This document shows, piece after piece, positions 5,682 through 5,928 of a stretch of DNA of 5,928 nucleotides. The stretch spans positions 1 through 5,928 of the forward strand of contig JAUVCU010000108.1 in the NCBI GenBank assembly GCA_030590715.1, given 5' to 3'. Made by a program: the position numbers and the translations under genes. Below the pieces are notes generated by a model, which was not told the DNA's origin, did not search any database, and worked only from the letters and a program-made list of their open reading frames with translations. Source of the stretch: Lentisphaeria bacterium. GTDB taxonomy: Bacteria; Verrucomicrobiota; Lentisphaeria; Victivallales; JAUVCU01. Positions within the stretch are counted from its first letter, which is position 1, and each line of letters starts with the position of its first letter.

Positions 5682-5708
5682 ATAACTACAATTTATTAAG
5701 GGCAACAA
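5679..5708 (-). promoter_or_regulatory. Candidate promoter of the LysM-carboxypeptidase operon, inside the leuA 3' end
   Basis: On the minus strand TTGTTG (5708-5703) and TATAAT (5684-5679) are separated by 18 bp. The -10 is a perfect consensus hexamer. Transcription would begin near 5672, so the RNA would lack the 5' arm of the leuA hairpin and escape termination. The -35 lies within the leuA coding sequence. The call is inference from motif match and spacing. Confidence 0.4.
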
Positions 5709-5928
5709 ATAAAGCTTTTATAGCAGCTTTATCAATATTTGCGTGTTCGCCTGCTCCGTAAACAGGCTTACCGGATTCACCCTTTTGAATTCCAACAAAT
5801 GCTAGAGCTTTTGCATCCGCATCAGCTCCTTGTGTCTGCTCTGAAAAATCAACAAGAGTGAATTCTTTGATTTTATCAAAAGATTTAAGAGCATGAACTG
5901 CAGCCGAAATAGGACCGTTACCTTCTCC
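5686..5928 (-). CDS. leuA: 2-isopropylmalate synthase, C-terminal fragment (LeuA allosteric/dimerisation domain)
   Basis: Only the last 80 residues and the TAG stop (5688-5686) are in the window; the gene continues past the right edge. The fragment starts with GEGNGPISA, continues with a DFSEQ segment and ADADAKALAFV, and ends with YGAGEHANIDKAAIKALFVALNKL-like sequence. This matches the LeuA regulatory domain, where leucine feedback-inhibits the enzyme. The G-x-G-x-x-x-NI and A-L-N ending is closer to the type-2 (yeast/actinobacterial) LeuA than to the E. coli form. LeuA condenses acetyl-CoA with 2-oxoisovalerate as the first committed step of leucine synthesis. The catalytic TIM barrel is not visible, so the related citramalate synthase (CimA), which has a similar tail, cannot be fully excluded. 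The hairpin just after the stop marks the end of this transcript. Confidence 0.78.
   Translation of the reverse strand, partial: GEGNGPISAAVHALKSFDKIKEFTLVDFSEQTQGADADAKALAFVGIQKGESGKPVYGAGEHANIDKAAIKALFVALNKL

Overview
All recognisable genes lie on the minus strand, so the biological reading order runs from position 5928 down to 1. The sequence is moderately AT-rich by eye. The large open frame at the left has an LEPR-like N-terminal motif, a DUF4347 domain and cadherin/Ig-type repeats. It sits beside cell-wall genes of Gram-negative type and an apparently type-2 leuA. This mix is typical of marine or anaerobic bacteria of the PVC group. Lentisphaerota is my best guess, but it is inferred from protein style and not from any phylogenetic marker.

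Layout in transcription order: (1) 5928-5686, the last 80 residues of a LeuA-like 2-isopropylmalate synthase (allosteric domain), followed by a 10-bp GC-rich hairpin. (2) 5616-5227, a small membrane-anchored LysM protein with a TTG start. (3) 5209-4181, a membrane-anchored D-alanyl-D-alanine carboxypeptidase of the PBP5/PBP7 class, 17 nt downstream of the LysM gene and almost certainly in the same operon. (4) 4049-3279, an IclR-family regulator with its own well-formed sigma70-like promoter, whose -10 hexamer lies inside an inverted repeat. (5) 3278-3069, a 210-nt intergenic region with several symmetric motifs. (6) 3068 to beyond position 1, the first 1022 residues of a giant modular surface or secreted protein, open to the window edge with no stop.

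The genes fall into three groups: leucine biosynthesis (tail only), a two-gene peptidoglycan-remodelling operon (LysM binding plus penicillin-binding-type carboxypeptidase), and an IclR regulator next to a giant repeat protein. No sequence link ties the IclR regulator to the giant gene beyond adjacency and the inverted repeats upstream of the latter.

The most interesting material is the giant protein and its control region. The protein combines an LEPR-like leader, a DUF4347 domain with a His/Cys pair reminiscent of clan CD peptidases, a regular seven-rung beta-helix, two tandem-95 cadherin-like repeats, an Ig-like domain and a proline hinge. Its upstream region holds a perfect 9-bp inverted repeat and a duplicated palindromic box. 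No tRNA, rRNA, CRISPR array, insertion sequence or integrase was seen.
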